36,310 bases of DNA, from positions 1 through 36,310 of the IMG/VR virus record IMGVR_UViG_3300029267_001855, one strand, 5' to 3'. Positions 1-6,074 of the stretch are shown here, piece after piece. Numbering within the stretch: the stretch's first letter is position 1; every line of letters begins with the position of its first letter. The notes beneath the pieces are model-generated. The model had not been told where the DNA came from, ran no database searches, and saw only the letters and a list, made by a program, of their open reading frames with translations. The DNA comes from a virus. The position numbers and the translations under genes were made by a program.

Positions 1-65
1 TCTGCTGCCACCGTGGACTTGCCGCTGCCTGGTTGTCCGATTAGATAGATGAGTTCCTTCTTCAT
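1..65 (-). CDS. P-loop kinase, N-terminal fragment (probable 5-hmdU DNA kinase)
   Basis: Only the first 21 codons lie in the window; the gene runs off the left edge. It opens with MKKELIYLIG followed by the Walker A loop GQPGSGKST, so it is a small P-loop NTPase/kinase. A GGAGGAG ribosome site precedes the ATG, which overlaps the stop of the upstream transferase gene as ATGA, so the two are translationally coupled. In phages that hypermodify thymine, a P-loop kinase phosphorylates 5-hydroxymethyl-dU in DNA and the neighbouring amino acid:DNA transferase uses the product. The assignment to that kinase is inferred from the neighbour; only the Walker A motif is seen. Confidence 0.7.
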   Translation of the reverse strand, partial: MKKELIYLIGQPGSGKSTVAA

Positions 66-1045
66 TGCTCCTCCGATAGCCACCTCGGCTCGTATGTTTC
101 TCGTCGATAATCCCAAAGAACGGACCAATCAACTCCAGTTTGCACCTTCTGTTCTAGCTTCCGTATCTCGTTGGCCTGCCGATCCAGGTAGTAACCAACA
201 TACCGCTTTCCAATCCTGTACTTCTTGTACGCGCAGAGGGTAGTTTCCAGGCTCCACACTGACTCACTCGAGTCCCTCGCCTTATACTCCTTTACAAGCC
301 TGTCGAACTCGCTCTGGAGGTACCTAACCCACTTTGCCGGCAGCTTCTTCTTTTTGCCGTGAACACTCAGCTCGGGGTAGCCTATGGCGTAAGCCAAACC
401 GTTCCGGCTCGACTCCGAAGATCCTTCCTTCATGTCCATCGTTCTCGGCACCATCGGGAATCCGGTCGTCACGTTCACCGCTTCAAGGTACAGGAATAGT
501 CCGTACCTACCCATCTGATAGAGCTCCCCCATTTCCTCGTACAGACCATCGTAAGCAATGTGGGGATTCTTGGTGCGGTACCGGTCAAACGTTGATTCCT
601 GGTAAGACCCAGGCTCGCCGTGTTTCCCCATGTGAACGGTATAGGATCGTAGCATATCACACCACTGGTTTCTGCTACGAACCCAGCGTCTATCTGTCTG
701 AAAATAAAGAGCTTCACGGTTCGTAGCCCACCAACGCTCAAGTCTGCCGAAGTCGACGTTCTCAAAATCGGGAAACTCGTTGTAGATGTAGTACACTGTG
801 GGCCCGCAGTAGCAAGTAGCGAAGAGGTAGGCGAGCCAATATCGTTGCTCGGTGTTCAGCTCGAACCGATTGCAAACGTAGCGAAGCATGTCGTTCGCGG
901 GGTCGCAGTCCCCCACCTGGCGAGAGATCTCGTGGTAGGTTTGGTAGTCGACAGGGTTCTGAATGCCCGCGGTCATGGAACATGCCCGAGCTACGGTCTC
1001 GGGAGAAAACTGTTTGCCGTCTAACTGATACGGTGTGACATGCAC
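62..1045 (-). CDS. Putative amino acid:DNA transferase (alpha-glutamyl/putrescinyl thymine pyrophosphorylase family)
   Basis: 327 residues from a GTG start (GGAGGAGG ribosome site upstream); the gene begins inside the last 25 bp of the amidotransferase gene. The segment around residues 64-96 (RYWLAYLFATCYCGPTVYYI, then NEFPDFE) and the aromatic-rich WWATNRE/WVRSRNQW region resemble the phage family first predicted as alpha-glutamyl/putrescinyl thymine pyrophosphorylases, helix-hairpin-helix glycosylase relatives later shown to attach amino acids or amines to phosphorylated 5-hmdU in DNA. Recognition is by pattern, not by search. The coupled P-loop kinase at 1-65 is the partner expected for this family and is the main support. 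The substrate cannot be read from sequence. Confidence 0.62.
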   Translation of the reverse strand: MHVTPYQLDGKQFSPETVARACSMTAGIQNPVDYQTYHEISRQVGDCDPANDMLRYVCNRFELNTEQRYWLAYLFATCYCGPTVYYIYNEFPDFENVDFGRLERWWATNREALYFQTDRRWVRSRNQWCDMLRSYTVHMGKHGEPGSYQESTFDRYRTKNPHIAYDGLYEEMGELYQMGRYGLFLYLEAVNVTTGFPMVPRTMDMKEGSSESSRNGLAYAIGYPELSVHGKKKKLPAKWVRYLQSEFDRLVKEYKARDSSESVWSLETTLCAYKKYRIGKRYVGYYLDRQANEIRKLEQKVQTGVDWSVLWDYRRETYEPRWLSEEQ

Positions 1046-1677
1046 GGCTCAACCTCCTCCACTTCTCCGTCGAATTCAGCTCTCCGGAAGATGTCTTCTG
1101 TTGAGGCTATGAATATGGCACGCAGAGAGTAACCAAACCACAATGGGCGATTACGGTTTCTAATTGCATGCATTTGTCCCTTGTGCAGGAACGCGCCAGC
1201 GAAACTGAAGGAGCCATCGTCTACAAAGCCATGCCAATCTTCTCCATCAAGTACTTTGCGACAGAAGATCTCCCCGTCATTGTCTGTGGTGTACTTCTTT
1301 CCATAAGCCTGTTCGTACTCAGTACGGAGGCCCATGTGTATGCAACCATTGAACACGAGGGAGATCTCGTGTTTGTCGGGTCCAACGACATGAAGAGGTT
1401 GGTTGTTTCTGTGATCCTCCCAGTCGCCGCTGGTGGAATACCGCGTGTGCCCAATAATTTTCAGAGGTTTGCCCAGGTGGCTTTTGGCAAAAGGCATCAG
1501 TGAATGCTTTAGCTCATCTGTGTCAAAGAACTTCCGCGTGTTGATAACCTTACCATCTAAGAAGCTGTACCCGCAAGAATGGAGACCACGGATTCGGCTC
1601 TGCTCGAACAAGTTGCACAGCATCTCTATCCCACCATGCAAAACCTTCTCTGTCGCATATCCTATAACTCCGCACAT
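1021..1677 (-). CDS. Class II glutamine amidotransferase, stand-alone glutaminase domain
   Basis: 218 residues starting MCGVIGYA, so Met removal exposes the N-terminal nucleophile Cys2. Other class II (Ntn-hydrolase) landmarks are present: HTRYST at 77-82 (glutamine-binding Arg79), Asn110-Gly111 in LVFNGCIHM (oxyanion hole) and TDNDGE around 131-136. Such domains hydrolyse glutamine and pass ammonia to an acceptor enzyme. Here no synthetase domain follows, so the acceptor must be another protein. The next gene, a putative amino acid:DNA transferase, overlaps its end by 25 bp, which suggests ammonia delivery or amide formation during DNA-base modification (inference). Separated by 2 bp from the upstream GNAT gene; its ribosome site (GGGG) is weak. 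Confidence 0.85.
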   Translation of the reverse strand: MCGVIGYATEKVLHGGIEMLCNLFEQSRIRGLHSCGYSFLDGKVINTRKFFDTDELKHSLMPFAKSHLGKPLKIIGHTRYSTSGDWEDHRNNQPLHVVGPDKHEISLVFNGCIHMGLRTEYEQAYGKKYTTDNDGEIFCRKVLDGEDWHGFVDDGSFSFAGAFLHKGQMHAIRNRNRPLWFGYSLRAIFIASTEDIFRRAEFDGEVEEVEPCMSHRIS

Positions 1678-1679
1678 AG

Positions 1680-2097
1680 TTACCCCATGTAAAGGTTGAC
1701 GACCTTCCCCTTTTTGGTTTTCTTCTGTCCAACCCTCTTCATCCCGAGCCCCAGATAAAAGGCGTTGGACTCCTCATTCTCCGCGTCAGTCTTCAGTTCA
1801 ATTGGCCGAAGGGCAGGCCCTGGTCCGCGCATGTAGCCGATTAGAGCTCGTCCCATCCCCTTGCGTTTGGAGTCTTCGGCCACGGCTATTTCGTACAGCG
1901 TTACGATTCCATTCCGCTTTGCCCTGAAGTGGGCGAACGCGCTCTCGCCGATGGCAACCCAATGATCATTCTTCGCATGGCAACGAGCCCAGCGAACCAA
2001 GGGAAGTTTGCCGCCAAGGATTTTTTTGTTTAGCTCGAGCAAATCCCCAACCCACTCGTGGTCTTCTTTCGTGATGGGGTGCGTGACGTAAGCCATC
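1680..2097 (-). CDS. GNAT-family N-acetyltransferase
   Basis: 139 residues from the ATG at 2097, chosen because GGAG lies just upstream and the start falls 7 bp after the ParB-like stop. A longer open frame extends upstream but overlaps that gene. The acetyl-CoA pyrophosphate loop is visible at 78-83 (RKGMGR) after the beta-4 strand YEIAVAED, and the C-terminal half (ENEESNAFYLGLGMKRVG) is the usual GNAT strand-helix ending. An acetyltransferase acts on the base in at least one known thymidine-hypermodification pathway (acetylated 5-aminomethyl-dU), so a role in tailoring DNA bases fits the neighbours. Acetylation of a protein or small molecule is equally possible from the sequence alone. Confidence 0.8.
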
Positions 2098-2104
2098 GTT
2101 ACTC

Positions 2105-2779
2105 CTACTCTTCTTCGGTTTCCCCTTCTTCCTCCAGATCCGCCAGGGAGAACACCACTTGGTTGCTTGTGGCCCCGAGCCCTATCAGTTCGAGCCACTG
2201 GGCCCGTTCCTCCGGAGTCTCGTACACCAGGATGAGCTTCCCCATCGTGTCGTCCGGTCCCGTCTCCGGTGGGTCTGGAAGGTTGTCCGGGAGATGGCTA
2301 TCGTCAGGAGCCCAAGCCATCAGCTTTTCAAGATCGTCGCCGGCAAAGCCTGTCAATTCGAGATCTATCTCTCCGGTGTCAATCTCCTGTAGGATCTCGC
2401 GCACCTTGGGCATGGACAGTTCACTCAGCTCTGCAATCCGGTTGTCAGCGACCAGGTCCGCCCACTCCTCTGCTTCACTGGCGTAGTGCTGATAATCTAC
2501 TGGCACATTGACTCCCAGGGCTACTGCCGCCATGTACCTGCCGTGACCGCGCACGATGAATCCACTACGCCTGGATACCGTGATTGGTGCCCGCCACCCG
2601 TTTGTTTTGATGATCTTACCTAACAGCTCCACCTGGGAAGCAGGATGGTCATTAGGGTTTCTCGGGTTAGGGATCAAGGCCTCGGCCTCAATCTCTTCAT
2701 CAAAAGCACAGTAGACTTTGATTTCACTTATGACAGCGCGAGGAGCTCCCTCCTCCGGCTTTTCGTTGTTTGCGTTCAC
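2105..2779 (-). CDS. ParB/sulfiredoxin-fold domain protein
   Basis: 224 residues from a GTG start with AAGGAG 8 bp upstream. The N-terminal half is a ParB-type domain: NPRNPNDH at 38-45, IKTNGWRAPITV, and the nucleotide-binding motif GHGR at 78-81, followed by ADNRIAELSE and TGFAGDDLEKLM. No helix-turn-helix or methyltransferase domain is fused, so it is not a plasmid-partition ParB. The C-terminal third (LILVYETPEERAQWLELIG) resembles tails of phage ParB-like proteins that sit next to DNA-modification genes. ParB-fold enzymes include CTPases and kinases; here a role in the modification cluster is inferred from gene order. Confidence 0.75.
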   Translation of the reverse strand: MNANNEKPEEGAPRAVISEIKVYCAFDEEIEAEALIPNPRNPNDHPASQVELLGKIIKTNGWRAPITVSRRSGFIVRGHGRYMAAVALGVNVPVDYQHYASEAEEWADLVADNRIAELSELSMPKVREILQEIDTGEIDLELTGFAGDDLEKLMAWAPDDSHLPDNLPDPPETGPDDTMGKLILVYETPEERAQWLELIGLGATSNQVVFSLADLEEEGETEEE

Positions 2780-2807
2780 CTTGTACTCCTTATCGTTCAG
2801 ATGTTAT

Positions 2808-2822
2808 TGAGGGTCGCCCTCA
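2808..2822. other. Intergenic hairpin
   Basis: Perfect 6-bp inverted repeat (TGAGGG-CGA-CCCTCA on the minus strand) in the 47-bp gap between the 155-residue gene and the ParB-like gene. No U-tract follows, so it is not a standard intrinsic terminator. It may stabilise mRNA or mark the boundary upstream of the modification cluster. Confidence 0.4.
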
Positions 2823-2826
2823 TTGC

Positions 2827-3294
2827 TTACGGACCAACCCGCGTTGCCCTCAGTCTCAGCTTTATTGTCAGGACCGGATTGGTTTCGCCCAATTCACCCA
2901 CCGGTGCACGGTAATAGATCTTGATTGGAATGGCACTTTGTATGCAAGGCCTCCCGCCTTCTGGCCCTGGGACCTCATCGGCCTCGGCATTCAGCTCTAC
3001 TGCAACACGTTTCAGAAGGGTGGGCAGGACAGATTGCCCGACACTCTTTGGATCACTGAAAGCAATCTGGTCAGAAATTCCTATCTCGGCGATGAACTCC
3101 TTGGGCTCATATAGCTTGTCACAAACACCCATCCCGGCGAAGGGCTCTTCCCCCGGTCCGGATTCGCGGATCTCGTTAATGTGTTCTCGCTTCAGGTACC
3201 CGAAATACCCTTCGTCAACAAAGTCGTGAATCGGCTCATCAGTAAAAAGGTTTGATTCTTCCACAAACGTTTTCAACTTTTCTGCGTTCTCCAT
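2827..3294 (-). CDS. Hypothetical protein, 155 residues
   Basis: Strong ribosome site (AGGAGGA) 7 bp before the ATG. The protein is acidic and has no motif I recognise. The N-terminal 45 residues are mixed-charge and probably helical; the last 30 residues (IPIKIYYRAPVGE, then VLTIKLRLRATRV) look like two beta strands. It lies between the tRNA-Ile gene and the ParB-like gene and could be the first protein of the modification transcript. No function can be assigned. Confidence 0.7.
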   Translation of the reverse strand: MENAEKLKTFVEESNLFTDEPIHDFVDEGYFGYLKREHINEIRESGPGEEPFAGMGVCDKLYEPKEFIAEIGISDQIAFSDPKSVGQSVLPTLLKRVAVELNAEADEVPGPEGGRPCIQSAIPIKIYYRAPVGELGETNPVLTIKLRLRATRVGP

Positions 3295-3341
3295 CCGCCT
3301 ATTCCTCCTGCTGGCAATGCCAGCGGTTGTTCCCCTTCCGG

Positions 3342-3415
3342 TGGACGGGGCACGATTTGAACGTGCGACCTTCGCATTATCAGTGCGATGCTCTACCAGG
3401 CTGAGCTACCCGTCC
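3342..3415 (-). tRNA. tRNA-Ile(GAT)
   Basis: 74-nt cloverleaf: acceptor GGACGGG/CCCGTCC, D stem GCTC/GAGC, anticodon stem TCGCA/TGCGA around loop CTGATAA (anticodon GAU), T arm GCACG-TTCAAAT-CGTGC, discriminator A. The CCA end is not encoded. All four stems pair perfectly, so it is probably functional. Confidence 0.93.
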
Positions 3416-3651
3416 GGCTGCCGGTCTTTCCCGGCTGTCAACATCCACATTCGAAGGCCGGATGTTACTCCTGGTAATGCTGTGTCGGATTTAAAGTCCG
3501 GAGCATTGGTCCCCAGCCGTGAGCCCGTCAGCGCTTCTGGGGTGGGAGATTTAACCAAAACTCCTAAATTACCCACGCTGATTTCGAGCTGAATGTCATT
3601 GCGCACCACCTGGGTGACACAACCAACAAACACGGCCAGTACCGTTATCAT
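3406..3651 (-). CDS. Possible small lipoprotein or exported peptide, 81 residues
   Basis: The N-terminus (MITVLAVFVGC) resembles a short signal peptide with a lipobox-like Cys11; the rest is small polar and Pro/Gly/Thr-rich. A near-perfect anti-16S complement (AAGGAGGTGATC, 3672-3683) lies upstream but is ideally spaced for an ATG at 3668 that gives only a four-residue peptide (MRGF). That peptide stops 2 nt before this ATG, so the ORF would be read by termination-reinitiation. Its 3' end overlaps tRNA-Ile by 10 bp. Rz1-type spanins are similarly small lipoproteins, but no other lysis gene is nearby. Could be spurious. Confidence 0.4.
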   Translation of the reverse strand: MITVLAVFVGCVTQVVRNDIQLEISVGNLGVLVKSPTPEALTGSRLGTNAPDFKSDTALPGVTSGLRMWMLTAGKDRQPDG

Positions 3652-3653
3652 AA

Positions 3654-3683
3654 TTAAAAACCACGCATGAAGATCACCTCCTT
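3654..3683 (-). promoter_or_regulatory. Strong ribosome site with four-codon leader ORF
   Basis: AAGGAGGTGATC at 3672-3683 matches the 16S rRNA tail over 12 nt and sits 3 nt before ATG CGT GGT TTT TAA (3654-3668); the AGGAGG core is about 8 nt from the ATG. The stop is followed after 2 nt by the ATG of the 81-residue ORF. The layout looks like a leader peptide controlling a downstream frame, or a ribosome site orphaned by deletion. Confidence 0.45.
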
Positions 3684-3689
3684 TCCTTG

Positions 3690-3761
3690 AGCCTCCGAAG
3701 GGAATCGACCCCCAACATCCTGATTACAAGTCAGGTGCTCTGCCTGTTGAGCTACAAAGGC
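3690..3761 (-). tRNA. tRNA-Thr(TGT)
   Basis: 72-nt cloverleaf: acceptor GCCTTTG/CGGAGGC with two G-U pairs, D stem GCTC/GAGC, anticodon stem CCTGA/TCAGG with loop CTTGTAA (anticodon UGU, reads ACA). The T arm is irregular: the loop reads GTCGATT rather than TTCGATT, and the outermost stem pair is a T-T mismatch. Discriminator T; no encoded CCA. Probably a real but diverged phage tRNA. Confidence 0.85.
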
Positions 3762-3767
3762 CATCTC

Positions 3768-4127
3768 TTACCCATTATTCTGTATCATCGGCAGGTGCAC
3801 ATTCAGACACCTCTGCAGACTAGTCAGATCGCTCTTTATCTTTTCTATATTTTCAATCGCCGCACTGGCCGCGTCCTCCTCTGTTGCAAAGAACCTACTC
3901 GATGACTGCTTTGTGATAGAATCAGAATGATTATAAATAACCGTGACAACAGCGTCAGATTCCCTATTGACTATCCTACAGTCAATTACCATCGCACCAA
4001 CCACCTTCAACCGAACAGCTTCACCGTAATCGGACTCCCAGTAACAGGGTTCAACCTGGGTCAGCCAGGGTTCAACTGTGTAAACACGGTCACCTCGTTT
4101 CAGTTTCATTGCCTCTTCTGTTAACAT
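3768..4127 (-). CDS. Hypothetical protein, 119 residues, between tRNA genes
   Basis: AGGAGG lies 5 bp before the ATG. The N-terminal half (KLKRGDRVYTVEPWLTQVEPC, then EAVRLKVVGAMVIDCRIVN) reads as a small SH3/KOW-like beta barrel of the sort seen in many short phage proteins, and the C-terminal 40 residues form a probable amphipathic helix (EEDAASAAIENIEKIKSDL). It lies between tRNA-Asp and tRNA-Thr. No function is assignable. Confidence 0.72.
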   Translation of the reverse strand: MLTEEAMKLKRGDRVYTVEPWLTQVEPCYWESDYGEAVRLKVVGAMVIDCRIVNRESDAVVTVIYNHSDSITKQSSSRFFATEEDAASAAIENIEKIKSDLTSLQRCLNVHLPMIQNNG

Positions 4128-4144
4128 CTCTTCCTCCTAGTTCG

Positions 4145-4217
4145 CGGGACATAACGGACTCGAACCGTCACCATCTGGCTCGACAGGCCAGTGCCCTACC
4201 AATTAGACCAATGTCCC
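4145..4217 (-). tRNA. tRNA-Asp(GTC)
   Basis: 73-nt cloverleaf: acceptor GGGACAT/ATGTCCC, anticodon stem CTGGC/GCCAG with loop CTGTCGA (anticodon GUC), T arm GACGG-TTCGAGT-CCGTT, and discriminator G73, which is the Asp identity base. The D stem uses G-U pairs. CCA is not encoded. Confidence 0.93.
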
Positions 4218-4392
4218 AATGCTCCAAGAACCTCGGATTCCGCCGTGTCCCTCACGAGCGGAGCAGCCCGCACCATTTGTCTCAACAGAGTTACCAGCCG
4301 CTCTATGCGACCGGACAATATCACTGGGAATCCAACCCAGCTCCCTTCGCTACCTGCCCTCGGTGAACGAGCCGAGATTGAACCGGCCTTTG
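4218..4392 (-). other. tRNA-poor spacer with two tRNA-like T arms (remnants)
   Basis: 175 bp between tRNA-Met and tRNA-Asp without a convincing gene. Two T-arm-like hairpins occur: 4371-4387 (GCCGG-TTCAATC-TCGGC) and 4324-4340 (CTGGG-TTGGATT-CCCAG). Neither is followed by a 3' acceptor strand with a matching 5' partner, and no anticodon arm with a proper 7-nt loop lies at the right distance. They look like decayed tRNA genes. An in-frame stretch here reads as an amphipathic peptide (ERLVTLLRQMVRAAPLVRD), but it has no ribosome site and continues through the tRNAs, so I do not call it a gene. Confidence 0.4.
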
Positions 4393-4465
4393 TTGCGGGG
4401 GGCCGATTCGAACGGCCGACCTCTTGGTTATGAGCCAAGCAAGCTACCATCTGCTCTACCCCGCA
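4393..4465 (-). tRNA. tRNA-Met(CAT), initiator-like
   Basis: 73-nt cloverleaf: acceptor TGCGGGG/CCCCGCA, anticodon stem CTTGG/CCAAG with loop CTCATAA, T arm GGCCG-TTCGAAT-CGGCC, discriminator A. The body (GCGGGGTAGAGCAG, TGGTAGCT, GGCTCATAACC) closely follows bacterial initiator tRNA. Two initiator hallmarks are altered: position 1 is U, so it can pair with A72 instead of leaving C1 x A72 unpaired, and only two of the three G-C pairs below the anticodon loop are kept. It may therefore be an initiator-derived elongator or a modified initiator. Confidence 0.92.
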
Positions 4466-4479
4466 ATGTTTCCTCTTCC

Positions 4480-4962
4480 TCATACCTGGGCCAGTATCGC
4501 CGCCAACGTGTCCTTCACCTCGACATGAGGCGTTTCGTCTGCGAACTTCGCTACCCGGTTCTTCAGTGTCTGCAATTTCTCTCGCTTCCCCTCGATGATC
4601 CTCATGGCCTCGTAGTGGTGCTCTCTGACTTGCTTCAGCTCATTCTGCAACGTGGTAACGCGGTGGCACAGGTAATCCACTACTGAGGTTGAAGGCACCG
4701 TCCCATCCATTGCCCCGCGTTCGTCAAAGGAACTGTAGGCTATCTCTCCGTCATCCCTCATGTAGAGTCTGGCACCATCCGGCACTCCGCATACCTCTCG
4801 AAGGAATGAGTAGTCATCCTCCTGATTCCTCATGTGCTGTATGAATTCTGGCGTCCGCGTCAGCAGCTTGGCCGCCAGGTCGTCCCCGCATAATTCCCTG
4901 AGGACAGTTGTTATTTTGTCGGATGCATTCCATGCGCCATCGTTCATATTCGGATCATTCAT
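4480..4962 (-). CDS. Hypothetical protein with C-terminal coiled coil, 160 residues
   Basis: AAGG lies 7 bp before the ATG. The first 90 residues are acidic and globular-looking (DDYSFLREVCGVPDGARLYM); residues of roughly 98-145 form a heptad-like coiled coil (VTTLQNELKQVREHHYEAMR, then IIEGKREKLQTLKNRVAKF). It follows the TetR-type gene by 12 bp and precedes the tRNA cluster. Family unknown. Confidence 0.72.
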   Translation of the reverse strand: MNDPNMNDGAWNASDKITTVLRELCGDDLAAKLLTRTPEFIQHMRNQEDDYSFLREVCGVPDGARLYMRDDGEIAYSSFDERGAMDGTVPSTSVVDYLCHRVTTLQNELKQVREHHYEAMRIIEGKREKLQTLKNRVAKFADETPHVEVKDTLAAILAQV

Positions 4963-4974
4963 TGGCTTACCTTC

Positions 4975-5220
4975 CTACTCCTTGGACCAATCTCTCCAGA
5001 TTGGCATAAAGGGATTTACGCATCCCCTCATCTGTTTTGAGATCGCCACCAGCACAGCAATTTTCATATCCTTCGCCGTACCAAAGTGGTACCTGAGTGC
5101 CGTCCTGGAAACCCCGGCACACTCCGCCACTCGCCTCATGGTCACCCTTTTCCACCCGATTTCCCTGGCTATTTCTACTGCCGCCGCCAGGATCTCCTTG
5201 TACCGGTACCCATATCTCAT
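4975..5220 (-). CDS. TetR-type helix-turn-helix protein lacking a ligand domain
   Basis: 81 residues from the ATG at 5220, chosen because it overlaps the upstream stop as ATGA; an open frame extends further upstream without a ribosome site. The sequence is a TetR N-terminal domain: ILAAAVEIAREIGWKRVTMR then VAECAGVSRTALRYHFGTAK, with the characteristic Y-H-F after the recognition helix. TetR proteins are usually about 200 residues with a ligand-binding C-terminal domain; here the chain ends about 20 residues after the HTH. It is likely a small DNA-binding regulator; its target is unknown. Confidence 0.75.
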   Translation of the reverse strand: MRYGYRYKEILAAAVEIAREIGWKRVTMRRVAECAGVSRTALRYHFGTAKDMKIAVLVAISKQMRGCVNPFMPIWRDWSKE

Positions 5221-5480
5221 GATGATGGGAAATCCTTTTCCGTGGCTTCTCTTAGCAACCACATGATGCTATCGCCGAAGCCCCTGCCAGGGTTTGACAT
5301 AGCCGCATCCCACAACAGCTTGGCGAGCAGATCGTACTTCGCCTCAATCTCGGTCCTCCCCCTGCCGGAAGGGGGGTTCCCGGGAAGCTTGGTCGCATTC
5401 GCCGTGTAGGTCCCGGGACCACACTTGGGCCTTATCGCCTTGATGCCGAGTGCGTTATCTATGGTTGCACCGTAGCTCAT
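5217..5480 (-). CDS. Hypothetical protein, 87 residues
   Basis: Start at the ATG at 5480, preceded by AGGAG and 8 bp after the upstream stop. The N-terminal half is Gly/Pro/Lys-rich (IRPKCGPGTYTANATKLPG), the C-terminal half helical with Trp residues (LLAKLLWDAAMSNPGRGFGD). Its TGA overlaps the ATG of the TetR-type gene, so the two are co-translated. No family recognised. Confidence 0.65.
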   Translation of the reverse strand: MSYGATIDNALGIKAIRPKCGPGTYTANATKLPGNPPSGRGRTEIEAKYDLLAKLLWDAAMSNPGRGFGDSIMWLLREATEKDFPSS

Positions 5481-5488
5481 CCTATCTC

Positions 5489-5770
5489 CTATTTGATGGC
5501 CTTGTACCTCTTCTCGAAATCCTTGGCCGTCATGTACGCCTTGGCCCCACCCTGACATACAACATAGTACCCACCGGGTTCCGGGTTCATCTTCATGAAC
5601 TCAGCAGAAACTTCCACCGGAGCGAAGCCTATGTCTTCGACCTCGATCATGCGTCGACCGTATGGGGCACCGGCTGGTCTGGCGGCCATGATTTTTTTGA
5701 TCTTGAGAGCGTAAACCGCTTCCCTCTTTCCTGCCCTTGTTCTGTATTCCGGCATCATTGTATCTTCCAT
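5489..5770 (-). CDS. Hypothetical protein, 93 residues
   Basis: AAGGAA lies upstream of the ATG at 5770. Basic N-terminus (YRTRAGKREAVYALKIKKIM), then a probable beta-rich core, and a C-terminus of the form GGYYVVCQGGAKAYMTAKDF-EKRYKAI. Endings of this type (a displayed residue strand followed by an F-x2-Y/G-Y helix) recur in small phage proteins of unknown role. No function assigned. Confidence 0.68.
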   Translation of the reverse strand: MEDTMMPEYRTRAGKREAVYALKIKKIMAARPAGAPYGRRMIEVEDIGFAPVEVSAEFMKMNPEPGGYYVVCQGGAKAYMTAKDFEKRYKAIK

Positions 5771-5796
5771 CTTGTATTCCTTTCTGGGCTCGTGCC

Positions 5797-6051
5797 TCAC
5801 TGTTTCGCTTCCCGTGGCCCTATTTCCATTTCAAACTGCTTCCACGGTGGGAGCTTCCGAACTTTCATGGCAAATACCGCCGTGCCTCCGAATAACGAAT
5901 ATATCCACCCGAAGGCGATCTGAAGATAAACCACGAATTCCAACACCAGCGCTAACTTATATTTGGGCCAGACATCCATGGTATCCTCATTCATCCATAT
6001 CGGGCAGAAGGACATCCAGCCTTCGTGGGTTACTGTTATTTTATTCTTCAT
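5797..6051 (-). CDS. Small membrane protein, 84 residues
   Basis: GAGG lies 4 bp before the ATG. A hydrophobic stretch of about 25 residues (LALVLEFVVYLQIAFGWIYS, then LFGG) predicts one membrane helix, flanked by an aromatic N-terminus with Trp and Cys and a charged C-terminus. It is separated from the lysis genes by 17 kb. The role is unknown; small phage membrane proteins of this kind can act in superinfection exclusion or lysis control. Confidence 0.68.
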   Translation of the reverse strand: MKNKITVTHEGWMSFCPIWMNEDTMDVWPKYKLALVLEFVVYLQIAFGWIYSLFGGTAVFAMKVRKLPPWKQFEMEIGPREAKQ

Positions 6052-6074
6052 GCCGCCTCGCAGTTGAAAACCTT

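Noticed and set aside
3441-3530. A second tRNA-like segment with anticodon-type loop CTTTAAA (anticodon UUA, would read the ochre stop) and a consensus T loop TTCGAAT
   Set aside because: The T loop has no paired T stem in the right register, no acceptor stem can be formed and the spacing between loops is too large. The genes in the window have no in-frame TAA needing suppression. Probably coincidence within the 81-residue ORF.
4196-4483. 95-codon minus-strand ORF across the tRNA-Met/Asp region
   Set aside because: It reads straight through tRNA-Met (encoding EVGRSNRPP-type tRNA shadow sequence) and lacks a ribosome site; the tRNAs explain the DNA.
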